From an uncultured Coriobacteriaceae bacterium (GTDB taxonomy: Bacteria > Actinomycetota > Coriobacteriia > Coriobacteriales > QAMH01), in contig CACZQA010000217.1 in NCBI GenBank assembly GCA_902783175.1, positions 1 through 8,155 on the forward strand: a DNA stretch of 8,155 nucleotides, written 5' to 3'. Shown here piece by piece: positions 1 to 6,466 of the stretch (its first letter is position 1; each line of letters starts with the position of its first letter). The notes beneath the pieces were generated by a model that saw only the letters and a program-made list of their open reading frames with translations, was not told where the DNA came from and ran no database searches. A program made the position numbers and the translations under genes.

Positions 1-1153
1 CCCGCATACGCCCGACGCCGACGCGCTCGCAGAAGCCGTCAGGCAGGCAAACGCCGCCGTGCTCAAAGGCGCCGAAGACGGCCGCGGCCGCCCGGGCATG
101 GGCACGACCATGACCGCAGCCCTCGTCTTCGATGACGAGGTAATCGTCGCCCAGGTGGGCGATTCGCGCGCCTACCTGCTGCACAACGGGTCGCTCAAGC
201 AGGTCACGCGCGACCACTCGCTCGTGGCAGACCTCATCGAGCAGGGCCGCATCACCGAGGAAGAAGCCCGCTACCATCCACAGCGCTCCGTGATCACGCG
301 TGCGCTCGGCTCCGACGCAAACATGGATCCCGACATCTACACGTTCCGCGTGGAGAAGGGCGACGTGCTGATGCTGTGCTCCGACGGCCTGTCGAGCATG
401 ATCACCGACGACGTCATCAAAGAGACGATGCTCGAGCATCCCCTGCCCGACGAGATGTGCAACGCGCTCGTGCGCGAGGCACTTGCCGCCGGCGGCCTGG
501 ACAACGTCACCGTCGTCGTGGTGGAGCCGCTTTTGGCAAGCGACGAAGAGGCGGGCGATTCCGAGCCGACTTCCGACTTTGCCCCCATCGAGCATGAGGA
601 GCACGTTGCCCCCAAGGTCAACACCGTCAACGTGGCCGCCCCCGTGCCCAAGGCGTCCATGCGCCCGCGCGAGATCGTCGTCGGGGCCCCCGAAGTAGAC
701 ACCGAGGCATCCGCCGACGCCGTGAAGAGCGCGGCACGCAAGCGCCGAAAGGGACGCAAGGCCCCCATCATCTGGGCCATCGTGTTCGTGGCGATCATCG
801 TCGGCGCTTGCGCGGGCTTCTACTCGTATGCCCAGAACTCCTACTACCTCATCTCCGAAAACGACCACGTGAGCATCTACCGCGGCCTGCCGGGCAATAT
901 CGGCGGCCTGTCGTTCTCGTGGCTCGAGGAGCAGACCGACATCGACACGAACAAGCTCGCGCCCACCACCGCAAGCCGTCTCGAGCACGGCATCTCGGTG
1001 AACTCGCTCGAGGAGGCGCAGTCGACCATCGAGGACTACCGCAAGACCATCGCGGGGACCACGACTCCTGCCGCACCTACGACGACAACCGATTCCAACA
1101 CGGCACCCGACAGCGCGACCACGTCCGACGCGGGCACGTCGGATGCCCAGTAG
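1..1153 (+). CDS. pstP: Membrane-anchored PP2C-family Ser/Thr protein phosphatase (PstP type), 5' end missing
   Basis: This Mn/Mg-dependent phosphatase would remove phosphate from Ser/Thr residues modified by the kinase at 4066-5913. The frame is open from base 2, so the gene starts outside the window. The GTG at 59 is very likely an internal Val, because upstream codons read a PP2C-like helix (AVRQANAAVLKGAED) leading into GMGTTMTA. Numbering from that Val, visible motifs are VGDSRAYL (D35), TRDHSLV, RSVITRALG, the SDG metal site (D109) and GGLDNVTVVVV (D148). The N-terminal metal motif (DGMGG) is off the edge. After the catalytic domain come a charged linker (about 160-234), a basic stop (RKRRKGRK), one membrane segment (about 235-256), a short outer domain with SYYLISENDHVSIYRGLPGN as in PstP proteins, and a Thr/Ala/Ser-rich tail (331-364). 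Family assignment is firm. The symbol rests on architecture and gene order. Confidence 0.93.
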   Translation, partial: PHTPDADALAEAVRQANAAVLKGAEDGRGRPGMGTTMTAALVFDDEVIVAQVGDSRAYLLHNGSLKQVTRDHSLVADLIEQGRITEEEARYHPQRSVITRALGSDANMDPDIYTFRVEKGDVLMLCSDGLSSMITDDVIKETMLEHPLPDEMCNALVREALAAGGLDNVTVVVVEPLLASDEEAGDSEPTSDFAPIEHEEHVAPKVNTVNVAAPVPKASMRPREIVVGAPEVDTEASADAVKSAARKRRKGRKAPIIWAIVFVAIIVGACAGFYSYAQNSYYLISENDHVSIYRGLPGNIGGLSFSWLEEQTDIDTNKLAPTTASRLEHGISVNSLEEAQSTIEDYRKTIAGTTTPAAPTTTTDSNTAPDSATTSDAGTSDAQ

Positions 1154-1156
1154 GAG
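1152..1156 (+). promoter_or_regulatory. Shine-Dalgarno AGGAG that fixes the TTG start of the SEDS-PBP gene
   Basis: AGGAG overlaps the TAG stop of the phosphatase gene (1151-1153) and lies six bases before TTG at 1163. This supports the rare TTG as the true start and suggests translational coupling between the two genes. Confidence 0.75.
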
Positions 1157-1162
1157 ATTCCC

Positions 1163-3928
1163 TTGAGGTCCAGACGCGCCACAGAACTCTGGCTCTTGAT
1201 AGCGGCGGCGCCCGTGTTGCTGCTGCTGTTCTTGATGCTGCTCGTCAACTCCAACACCACGCTCACGTTCAACTCGTTTGCCGTGCCGATCGGCCTGGTC
1301 GTGAGCTTTTTCGTGGCGCATGTCGCGCTGCGCAAGTTTGCCCCCAACGCCGACCCGGCGCTGCTTCCCATCGCCTTCCTGCTGTGCGGCATAGGCATCT
1401 GCTTTGTCCTGCGCCTGTCACCCGACACAGCGGGCAAGCAGATCATCTGGCTGTTCGCCGGCATCGCGCTCATGGTCGCGACCATCATCCTCGTGCCCTC
1501 GATCGAGCGCATCGGCCGCTGGAAGTACACGTGCCTGCTGTTCGGCCTCATCCTGCTCATCCTGCCGATCCTCCCCTTCATCGGCGCCGAGTACAACGGC
1601 TCGCGCATCTGGCTGTCCATCGCCGGCATCTCCTTCCAGCCGGGCGAGATCGCGAAGATCTTGATCGTCTTGTTCTTGGCCGCCTACCTGGCAGACAACC
1701 GCGAGCTGCTCTCGACGCTCAACCGCAGCAGGATCGGCATCAAGTACCCCAACTTCAGGGCGCTGCTGCCGCTGCTCGTCATGTGGGTCATCGCCCTGCT
1801 CGTCGTCATCTTCGAGCGCGACCTCGGCTCGGCACTGCTGCTGTTCGGCGTCTTTCTTGTCATGCTCTACGCCTGCACGGGGCGCGTGTTCTACGTCATC
1901 GTCGGCGTCTTGCTCGTCGCGGTCGGCGGCACGGGCCTCTACTACGTGTTCAGCCACGTGCAGACGCGTATCGCCATCTGGCGCGACCCCTTTGCCGATC
2001 CGGGCGGTTCGGGCTACCAGCTCGTGCAGTCCCTCTACTCGCTGGCTGACGGTGGCCTGTTTGGCGTCGGCATCGGCCGCGGCATGCCCACCACCATCCC
2101 CGAGGTCTCGAGCGACTTCATCTTCAGCGCCATCGGCGAGGAGATGGGCCTGCTCGGCGCATCGGGCGCCATCATCTTGTTCATGCTCTTCGCCGTACGT
2201 GGCTTCCTCATCGCCGCCCGCGCGAAAAGCGACATGGCAGCCTTCACGGCCGTTGGCCTGACGACGTCCATCAGCTTCCAGGCGTTCATCATCATCGGCG
2301 GCGTGACGGGGTTCATCCCCCTCACGGGTTTGACCTTGCCGTTCATGAGCCAAGGTGGTTCGTCGCTGCTGTCGAGCTTCATCATCGTCGGCCTGCTCTT
2401 GTGCGCCGGCAACGAGGGCACCGGCCTCGAGACCGAGATGACCTCGACCTCGCGCTGGAACAGGCTCGAGAACACCGGCGTTCTCGGCCGCACCGCGCTC
2501 GGACGCCGCCTCACCTTCATCATCGCCTTCTTTGCCATCCTGTTCGCCCTGCTCATCGCCAACCTGACCTACATCCAGGTCTTCAGGGCAGACGAGCTCC
2601 AGAACATGGGCGGCAACAACCACACGCTGCAAAAGATCTCGGAGCAGGAGCGCGGTGCGATCCTGACATCGGACAACGTCGTGCTGGCCAAATCCGAGGA
2701 GCAGCCCGACGGCACCTACACCCGTGTGTACCCGCAGGGTTCGCTCGCGGCGCAGGCGGTCGGCTACAACTCTCAGCAGTACGGCAGCGCAGGTGTCGAG
2801 TCCACCATGGGCGCGACACTCGCCGGCAACGAGCAGTTCGAGTCGATCCAAGACGCCATCCGCTACTACTCGGGCGCCAAGGTCGACGGCAACGACGTCA
2901 CCCTGACCCTCGACTCGAAGGTGCAGAAGGCCGCCGAGTCGGCGCTGTCCGGCAAGACGGGCGCCTGCGTCGTGCTCGACACCGCCACCGGCGCCGTCCT
3001 CGCCCAGGCATCGTCACCCACCTACAACGTCAATGACATCGCGAGCGTCATGAAGGGCTCGGGCGAAAGCGGCGCGCTCGTCAACCGCGCGACGCAGTCG
3101 CTGTACGCGCCGGGCTCCACGTTCAAGGTCGTCACCTTGGGCGCGGCACTCGACACCGACACGGTCAGCGCGTCCGACGTCTACCGCGCCCCCAGCTCGA
3201 TAGAGATCGGCAACGCCAAGATCACCAACTACCACAACGAGTCCTTTGGCGACATCACGGTCGAAGACGCGACGGCGCACTCCGTCAACACGGTGTTCGC
3301 GCAGATCGCCGACAAACTCGGCTCGCAGACGCTCGTCAGCTACTCCGAGAAGTTCGGCTTCAACGACGCCAACCTCGCGCAGGACTTCAGCGTGAAGACC
3401 TCCCTCATGCCCGACCCGAACGAGATGACCGAATGGGAGACCGCGTGGGCAGGCGTCGGCCAGCCCGTCGGCGAGCACGCAAGCCCCGCCGGCCCGCAGA
3501 CCACCGTCACCGAGATGGCCGTCACAATGGCCGCCATCTCCAACGGAGGCGTCGCCATGCACCCCTACATCGTGAGCAAGGTTTCGTCGTCTTCGGGCGC
3601 CACCATCTCGCAGACCGCGCCCTCCATCCTCGGCCAGGCCATCTCGAGCTCCACCGCCGCGCGCGAGCAGGAGATCTTGAAGAGCGTCGTCGACTACGGC
3701 AGCGGCACGGCAGCAAACATCGACGGAGCCACCGTCATCGGCAAGACCGGCACCGCCGAGACCGACAAGCAGAAATCCGACGCCTGGTTCGTGGGCACCG
3801 CCACGGCAGGCGGCAAGAGCGTGACCATCGCGGTTCTGGTCGAGCAGGGCGACAGCGGCGGCGGCGTCGCGGCGCCGCTCGCGCACGACATCCTCAAGAC
3901 CGCGCTTGAGCGGCTCGGGGGCCTGTAG
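1163..3928 (+). CDS. rodA-pbpA: SEDS glycosyltransferase (RodA/FtsW) fused to class B penicillin-binding transpeptidase (PbpA)
   Basis: One 921-residue membrane protein carries both steps of septal or side-wall peptidoglycan synthesis. Residues 1-417 are a SEDS domain with about 12 membrane segments. Seen there are NGSRIWL, QPGEIAK (159-165), the catalytic-type Asp in FERDLGSALL (D220), the long outer loop around 264-325, and PFMSQGGSS (393-401). A cytoplasmic linker of about 30 residues (418-448) leads to a 13th membrane segment (about 449-471), a short pedestal (about 473-565) and a transpeptidase domain. That domain has all three catalytic motifs: S652-T-F-K655, S707-V-N709 and K861-T-G863. 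Twelve SEDS segments leave both linker ends in the cytoplasm, so the topology works. Length matches a full RodA (about 470) plus a full PbpA (about 490), with no frameshift. Separate rodA and pbpA genes occupy this place in mycobacteria. The choice of RodA/PbpA over FtsW/FtsI is inferred from neighbours. The gene starts nine bases after the phosphatase stop. Confidence 0.94.
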   Translation: MRSRRATELWLLIAAAPVLLLLFLMLLVNSNTTLTFNSFAVPIGLVVSFFVAHVALRKFAPNADPALLPIAFLLCGIGICFVLRLSPDTAGKQIIWLFAGIALMVATIILVPSIERIGRWKYTCLLFGLILLILPILPFIGAEYNGSRIWLSIAGISFQPGEIAKILIVLFLAAYLADNRELLSTLNRSRIGIKYPNFRALLPLLVMWVIALLVVIFERDLGSALLLFGVFLVMLYACTGRVFYVIVGVLLVAVGGTGLYYVFSHVQTRIAIWRDPFADPGGSGYQLVQSLYSLADGGLFGVGIGRGMPTTIPEVSSDFIFSAIGEEMGLLGASGAIILFMLFAVRGFLIAARAKSDMAAFTAVGLTTSISFQAFIIIGGVTGFIPLTGLTLPFMSQGGSSLLSSFIIVGLLLCAGNEGTGLETEMTSTSRWNRLENTGVLGRTALGRRLTFIIAFFAILFALLIANLTYIQVFRADELQNMGGNNHTLQKISEQERGAILTSDNVVLAKSEEQPDGTYTRVYPQGSLAAQAVGYNSQQYGSAGVESTMGATLAGNEQFESIQDAIRYYSGAKVDGNDVTLTLDSKVQKAAESALSGKTGACVVLDTATGAVLAQASSPTYNVNDIASVMKGSGESGALVNRATQSLYAPGSTFKVVTLGAALDTDTVSASDVYRAPSSIEIGNAKITNYHNESFGDITVEDATAHSVNTVFAQIADKLGSQTLVSYSEKFGFNDANLAQDFSVKTSLMPDPNEMTEWETAWAGVGQPVGEHASPAGPQTTVTEMAVTMAAISNGGVAMHPYIVSKVSSSSGATISQTAPSILGQAISSSTAAREQEILKSVVDYGSGTAANIDGATVIGKTGTAETDKQKSDAWFVGTATAGGKSVTIAVLVEQGDSGGGVAAPLAHDILKTALERLGGL

Positions 3929-3956
3929 GTGAAGGCAAGGAGTTCAATTTCGTTTT

Positions 3957-3966
3957 TTATCGATAA
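3957..3966. repeat. Perfect 10-bp palindrome TTATCGATAA upstream of the kinase promoter
   Basis: TTATCGATAA is its own reverse complement and ends two bases before the proposed -35 box. It could be a protein-binding site or, with the preceding T6 run, part of an AT-rich UP-like element. Function is inferred only from position; a palindrome of this length can arise by chance. Confidence 0.35.
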
Positions 3967-3968
3967 TG

Positions 3969-3999
3969 TTGAACACGGGGAACACGACATTGGTAGAAT
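3969..3999 (+). promoter_or_regulatory. Sigma-70-like promoter with extended -10 in front of pknB
   Basis: A -35 box TTGAAC (3969-3974) and a -10 box TAGAAT (3994-3999) are separated by 19 bases. The spacer is long, but an extended -10 TG (3991-3992, TGgTAGAAT) can compensate. The predicted start near 4006 gives a leader of about 60 bases. It would let the kinase be made independently of the upstream phosphatase and SEDS-PBP genes. Confidence 0.55.
3971..3986. repeat. Direct repeat GAACACG x2 inside the pknB promoter spacer
   Basis: GAACACG occurs at 3971-3977 and 3980-3986, a 9-base step that is close to one helical turn. The copies lie between the -35 and -10 boxes, a usual place for repressor sites. 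No regulator can be named. Confidence 0.3.
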
Positions 4000-4053
4000 T
4001 GCTCAATAGATGTAACCACAGAGCAAACGCAGAACATACATCGGGTAAGCGAC

Positions 4054-4058
4054 AGGAG
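4054..4058 (+). promoter_or_regulatory. Shine-Dalgarno AGGAG that fixes the GTG start of pknB
   Basis: AGGAG sits seven bases before GTG at 4066. The protein then begins TNRTFGNRYQV and runs straight into the kinase glycine loop, as expected for this family, so the GTG is preferred over any later start. Confidence 0.75.
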
Positions 4059-4065
4059 TAGCAGC

Positions 4066-5913
4066 GTGACAAATCGGACATTCGGAAACCGGTATCAGGT
4101 TACCGAGAAAATCGGCATGGGCGGAATGGCTGAGGTTTTCAAAGCCACCGATTCGACGCTTGGAAGAACGGTCGCGGTAAAGGTCATGCTGCCGCAATAC
4201 GCTGCAGACGCCAACTTCGCGGCCCGGTTCAGGCAGGAGGCCCAGGCGGCGGCCAACCTGAGCAGCCCCTACATCGTCAACATCTACGACTGGGGCAAAG
4301 ACCGCGACTCGTACTACATCGTCATGGAGTACGTCCGCGGCACCGACCTCAAGACCGCCATCCAGCAGCGCGGCAAGATCCACCCGCGCAAAGTGGCCGA
4401 AATCGGCTCGCAGGTGTGCTCTGCCCTGTCCGTCGCGCACGGCTACGACATCATCCACCGCGACATCAAGTCCGCGAACATCATGGTCCAGGCCGACGGC
4501 AATGTGAAGGTCATGGACTTCGGCATCGCACAGGCCGGCCGCCCCGGCATGACGACCGATTCCTCCGTGCTCGGAACAGCGCACTACGTGAGCCCCGAGC
4601 AGGCGCAGGGCAAGAAGCTCACACCCGCGAGCGACTTGTACTCGCTGGGCGTCGTCATGTACGAGGCCGCAACCGGCCAGTTGCCCTTCGACGGGCCCGA
4701 CGTCGTCTCCGTTGCCATGAAGCAGGTCAACGAGGCACCCGTCCCGCCCCGCCAGATTAACCCCGATATCGACCCGCAGCTCGAGCGCATCATCATGCGC
4801 GCTCTCGAGAAGAACCCCGAGCAGCGCTATGCAACCGCAAACGAGATGAAGCGCGCAATCGACGACTACCTGCATGGCCGCGTGAGCCCCGCAGCTGCCG
4901 CAGCAGCCGCCCCAACGCAGGTGCTCAACGGCGCTGCCCCCTACCCCGCGGCAGGCGCGACCACGGTCATGAACCCCTCCAGCGGTGTCCGCACAGCGGG
5001 CATGCCCGCAACGCAGGGCAAGAACGCCGCGGGCAAGCCTGGCAAGAAGGGGCATCGCGGGCTCATCGCCCTCGTCGTCATCGTGCTGTTGGTAGCGGCG
5101 GGTATCGGCATCGCGTTCGCATCGGGCGCGTTCTCGTCGCACGTGACCGTGCCCGACGTCACGGGCAAGACGCTTGCCGAGGCCACCTCCACCCTCGAGA
5201 AGAGCAACCTGCAACAGGGCAACCTGCGCTACGAGACAAGCGACTCGGTCGAGAAAGACCACGTCATCAGCCAGGACCCCGCGGGCAACTCGTCTGCGCC
5301 CAGCGGTTCCAAGGTCAACCTCGTCATCTCCACGGGCAAGACCAGCGAAAACCTCGTCTCGGTGCCCAACCTGATGGGACTGACGCCATCCGAGGCCGAG
5401 CGCGCCCTGTCCGAGGCAGGCCTGGTCGGCTCGTCCGAGCAGGAGAGCTCCGATAGCTACGAGGCGGGCAAGATCTTCAAGCAGAACCCCAGCTCCGGCA
5501 CGCAGGTCGCCTCCGGTTCCACCGTCACCTACACGGTGTCCTCCGGCAAGGCAACCACGACGGTTACCGTCCCGAACGTGATCGGCCTGAGCGAGAGCAG
5601 CGCGAAAAAGACGCTCGAGGCTGCGGGCCTCGTCGTCAAGTCGACGGTCGGCTCTGGCTCTGCATCGGTCGGCGAGGGCCAGGTCAACGCGCAGAGCATC
5701 GCAAGCGGCACTTCCGTGGTCTCGGGCACCACCATCGAGATCACCATCGAGCCCAAGAAGAGCTCGAGCTCGAATTCTGGCTCCAGCTCTAACTCTGGCT
5801 CGGGGTCTGGCTCGAACTCCGGTTCTAGCTCCGGCTCGAGCTCGGGCAGCTCGTCCGGAAGCGGTTCGGGCAGCGGCTCTTCGTCGAGTAGCAGCTCGAG
5901 CGACGATAACTAG
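4066..5913 (+). CDS. pknB: PASTA-domain transmembrane Ser/Thr kinase (PknB/Stk1 type)
   Basis: This 615-residue Hanks-type kinase is expected to sense muropeptides or lipid II outside the cell and to phosphorylate cell-wall and division proteins inside. The catalytic domain (about 10-270) is intact: glycine loop IGMGGMAEVF, K39, E58, HRDIKSAN (D133, N138), DFG (151-153), activation-loop T163/T164 and SPEQ (176-179). A juxtamembrane region (271-331) is Ala/Pro-rich and carries TQVLN (284-288) and TTVMN (299-303). One membrane segment (about 332-354) precedes three PASTA repeats (about 358-424, 430-495, 498-563). These open VPDVTGKTLAEA, VPNLMGLTPSEA and VPNVIGLSESSA. The last 50 residues are Ser/Gly/Asn low complexity ending DDN. 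Mycobacterial PknB has four PASTA units, so this is a shorter sensor. It has its own promoter and ends at a strong terminator. Confidence 0.96.
   Translation: MTNRTFGNRYQVTEKIGMGGMAEVFKATDSTLGRTVAVKVMLPQYAADANFAARFRQEAQAAANLSSPYIVNIYDWGKDRDSYYIVMEYVRGTDLKTAIQQRGKIHPRKVAEIGSQVCSALSVAHGYDIIHRDIKSANIMVQADGNVKVMDFGIAQAGRPGMTTDSSVLGTAHYVSPEQAQGKKLTPASDLYSLGVVMYEAATGQLPFDGPDVVSVAMKQVNEAPVPPRQINPDIDPQLERIIMRALEKNPEQRYATANEMKRAIDDYLHGRVSPAAAAAAAPTQVLNGAAPYPAAGATTVMNPSSGVRTAGMPATQGKNAAGKPGKKGHRGLIALVVIVLLVAAGIGIAFASGAFSSHVTVPDVTGKTLAEATSTLEKSNLQQGNLRYETSDSVEKDHVISQDPAGNSSAPSGSKVNLVISTGKTSENLVSVPNLMGLTPSEAERALSEAGLVGSSEQESSDSYEAGKIFKQNPSSGTQVASGSTVTYTVSSGKATTTVTVPNVIGLSESSAKKTLEAAGLVVKSTVGSGSASVGEGQVNAQSIASGTSVVSGTTIEITIEPKKSSSSNSGSSSNSGSGSGSNSGSSSGSSSGSSSGSGSGSGSSSSSSSSDDN
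5761..5910 (+). repeat. Coding low-complexity Ser/Gly/Asn tail of the kinase
   Basis: Residues 566-615 are almost only Ser with interspersed Gly and Asn, then DDN. Serine is written with AGC, AGT, TCG, TCC and TCT in mixed order, so the DNA is not a simple microsatellite. The bias therefore appears to be kept at protein level. It lies outside the cell after the last PASTA domain, perhaps as a flexible or glycosylated wall spacer; that role is inference. Confidence 0.8.
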
Positions 5914-5925
5914 CCAGCACAGCAC

Positions 5926-5962
5926 AAGACCCCCGGCGCAATCGCCCGGGGGTCTTCCTTTT
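5926..5962 (+). terminator. Intrinsic terminator of the phosphatase/SEDS-PBP/kinase operon
   Basis: A perfect 11-bp stem pairs AAGACCCCCGG (5926-5936) with CCGGGGGTCTT (5946-5956) around a nine-base loop, followed by CCTTTT (T run 5959-5962). It starts 13 bases after the kinase stop. There is no T run on the other strand, so it should act mainly on + transcription. Confidence 0.9.
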
Positions 5963-6004
5963 GCCCACGTTTCCACCCTGGAAGTACGACAGACACAATG
6001 CGAA

Positions 6005-6032
6005 GGGCGGCGACCCTTTCGGATCGCCGCCC
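6005..6032 (-). terminator. GNRA-capped hairpin downstream of the ModE-like gene, probable terminator
   Basis: On the minus strand GGGCGGCGATCC pairs with GGGTCGCCGCCC (one U-G wobble) around a GAAA tetraloop. The plus-strand version has a C/A mismatch at the wobble position, so the minus strand is favoured. It begins 35 bases after the regulator stop. The tail TTCGCATTG is a weak U tract, so it may act as a weak or factor-assisted terminator or as a 3'-end stabiliser. Confidence 0.6.
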
Positions 6033-6067
6033 CATCTCGTGCTGGCCATCTTCAAAACCTGCGCGCG

Positions 6068-6418
6068 TTAGAGCTCCTGGAAGACCTCTTCGAAGGCTTC
6101 CTTGGCGTACGCCTCGACCTTCTCATCGTAGCGGTCGTACAGCTCCAGGAACTTCTTGCCCTCTTCGGTGAGCTTGGAGCCACGTGCGCCGTAGCGCTCG
6201 ATGAGCGTGAAGCCCAACCCCTCTTCGACCTTCTTGATCATGCTCCACGCCTTGCTGTATGCCATATGGAGGTCTTTTGCCGTCTTGTTGAGGGAACCGT
6301 TTTCCTCGATGCCATGGAGCAGAGTCGCCGCCCCTTTGCCAAAGCTTGGTCCTTTGCGGTCGGCTGATGACGCGATCATCAGTTTGACCTGCGGGTGCAG
6401 GTCCTGCTTCTTTACCAT
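6068..6418 (-). CDS. Stand-alone ModE/LysR-type winged helix-turn-helix regulator
   Basis: This 116-residue protein matches the N-terminal DNA-binding domain of ModE, the molybdate-responsive regulator. It shares the pattern GSLNKTAKDLHMAYSKAWSMI (helix-turn-helix, about 41-61), a wing near LIERYGARGSKLTEEGKKFL (72-91), and a long C-terminal helix (about 88-116) that probably dimerises. The molybdate-binding TOBE/Mop domains of full ModE (about 260 residues) are absent. No molybdate transport or molybdoenzyme gene is in view, so ligand and target are unknown. The ATG at 6418 is preceded by AGGGG (6425-6429) six bases upstream. The gene lies downstream of thrC on the same strand but behind a terminator and its own promoter-like region. 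It converges on the kinase gene. Family is clear; function as a metal or oxyanion sensor is not shown. Confidence 0.88.
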   Translation of the reverse strand: MVKKQDLHPQVKLMIASSADRKGPSFGKGAATLLHGIEENGSLNKTAKDLHMAYSKAWSMIKKVEEGLGFTLIERYGARGSKLTEEGKKFLELYDRYDEKVEAYAKEAFEEVFQEL

Positions 6419-6439
6419 GACGAGCCCCTATCTATATGA

Positions 6440-6464
6440 GAGTATTATCAGCCACGAGTATTAT
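6440..6464. repeat. Direct repeat GAGTATTAT x2 over the regulator promoter
   Basis: The 9-mer GAGTATTAT occurs at 6440-6448 and 6456-6464 (16-base period; ATAATACTC on the minus strand). One copy overlaps the -10 box and the other lies in the predicted leader. That position fits repression or autoregulation, though neither is demonstrated. Confidence 0.5.
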
Positions 6465-6466
6465 AG

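Larger units (their letters stand above)
3929..4065 (+). other. AT-richer leader and promoter region of the PASTA kinase gene
   Basis: These 137 bases hold a T6 run (3953-3958) with no preceding stem, a 10-bp palindrome, a promoter, a short direct repeat and the kinase ribosome site. I see no intrinsic terminator after the SEDS-PBP gene, so read-through into the kinase gene is expected in addition to the local promoter. Confidence 0.6.

Noticed and set aside
1151..1165. Possible TAG read-through joining the phosphatase and SEDS-PBP, since both are in the same frame with only three codons between
   Set aside because: The phosphatase ends outside the cell and the SEDS N-terminus should be in the cytoplasm, so a fused product has the wrong topology. 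A ribosome site overlaps the stop and explains the spacing.
1418..2851. A 477-codon minus-strand open frame and a 413-codon plus-strand frame (808-2049) over the phosphatase/SEDS-PBP region
   Set aside because: Both are low-complexity Arg/Ala/Asp/Glu-rich shadows of the PP2C and SEDS coding frames. High third-position GC suppresses stops in the other frames.
3953..3958. T6 run after the SEDS-PBP gene as a terminator
   Set aside because: No stable stem precedes it; it is more likely part of the AT-rich promoter upstream region.
4010..4015. ATG-TAA start-stop in the kinase leader
   Set aside because: It has no ribosome site and lies about where transcription should begin. A regulatory minimal ORF is not supported.
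5760..5780. Clustered SacI/XhoI/EcoRI-like sites resembling a cloning polylinker
   Set aside because: They arise from alternating AGC/TCG serine codons followed by AAT TCT inside the intact kinase tail; the frame is uninterrupted.
4003..5976. A 657-codon open frame antisense to the kinase gene
   Set aside because: It mirrors pknB in a GC-rich region, has Ala/Arg/Gly-rich composition with no recognisable domain, and crosses the terminator. The plus frame has every kinase and PASTA motif.
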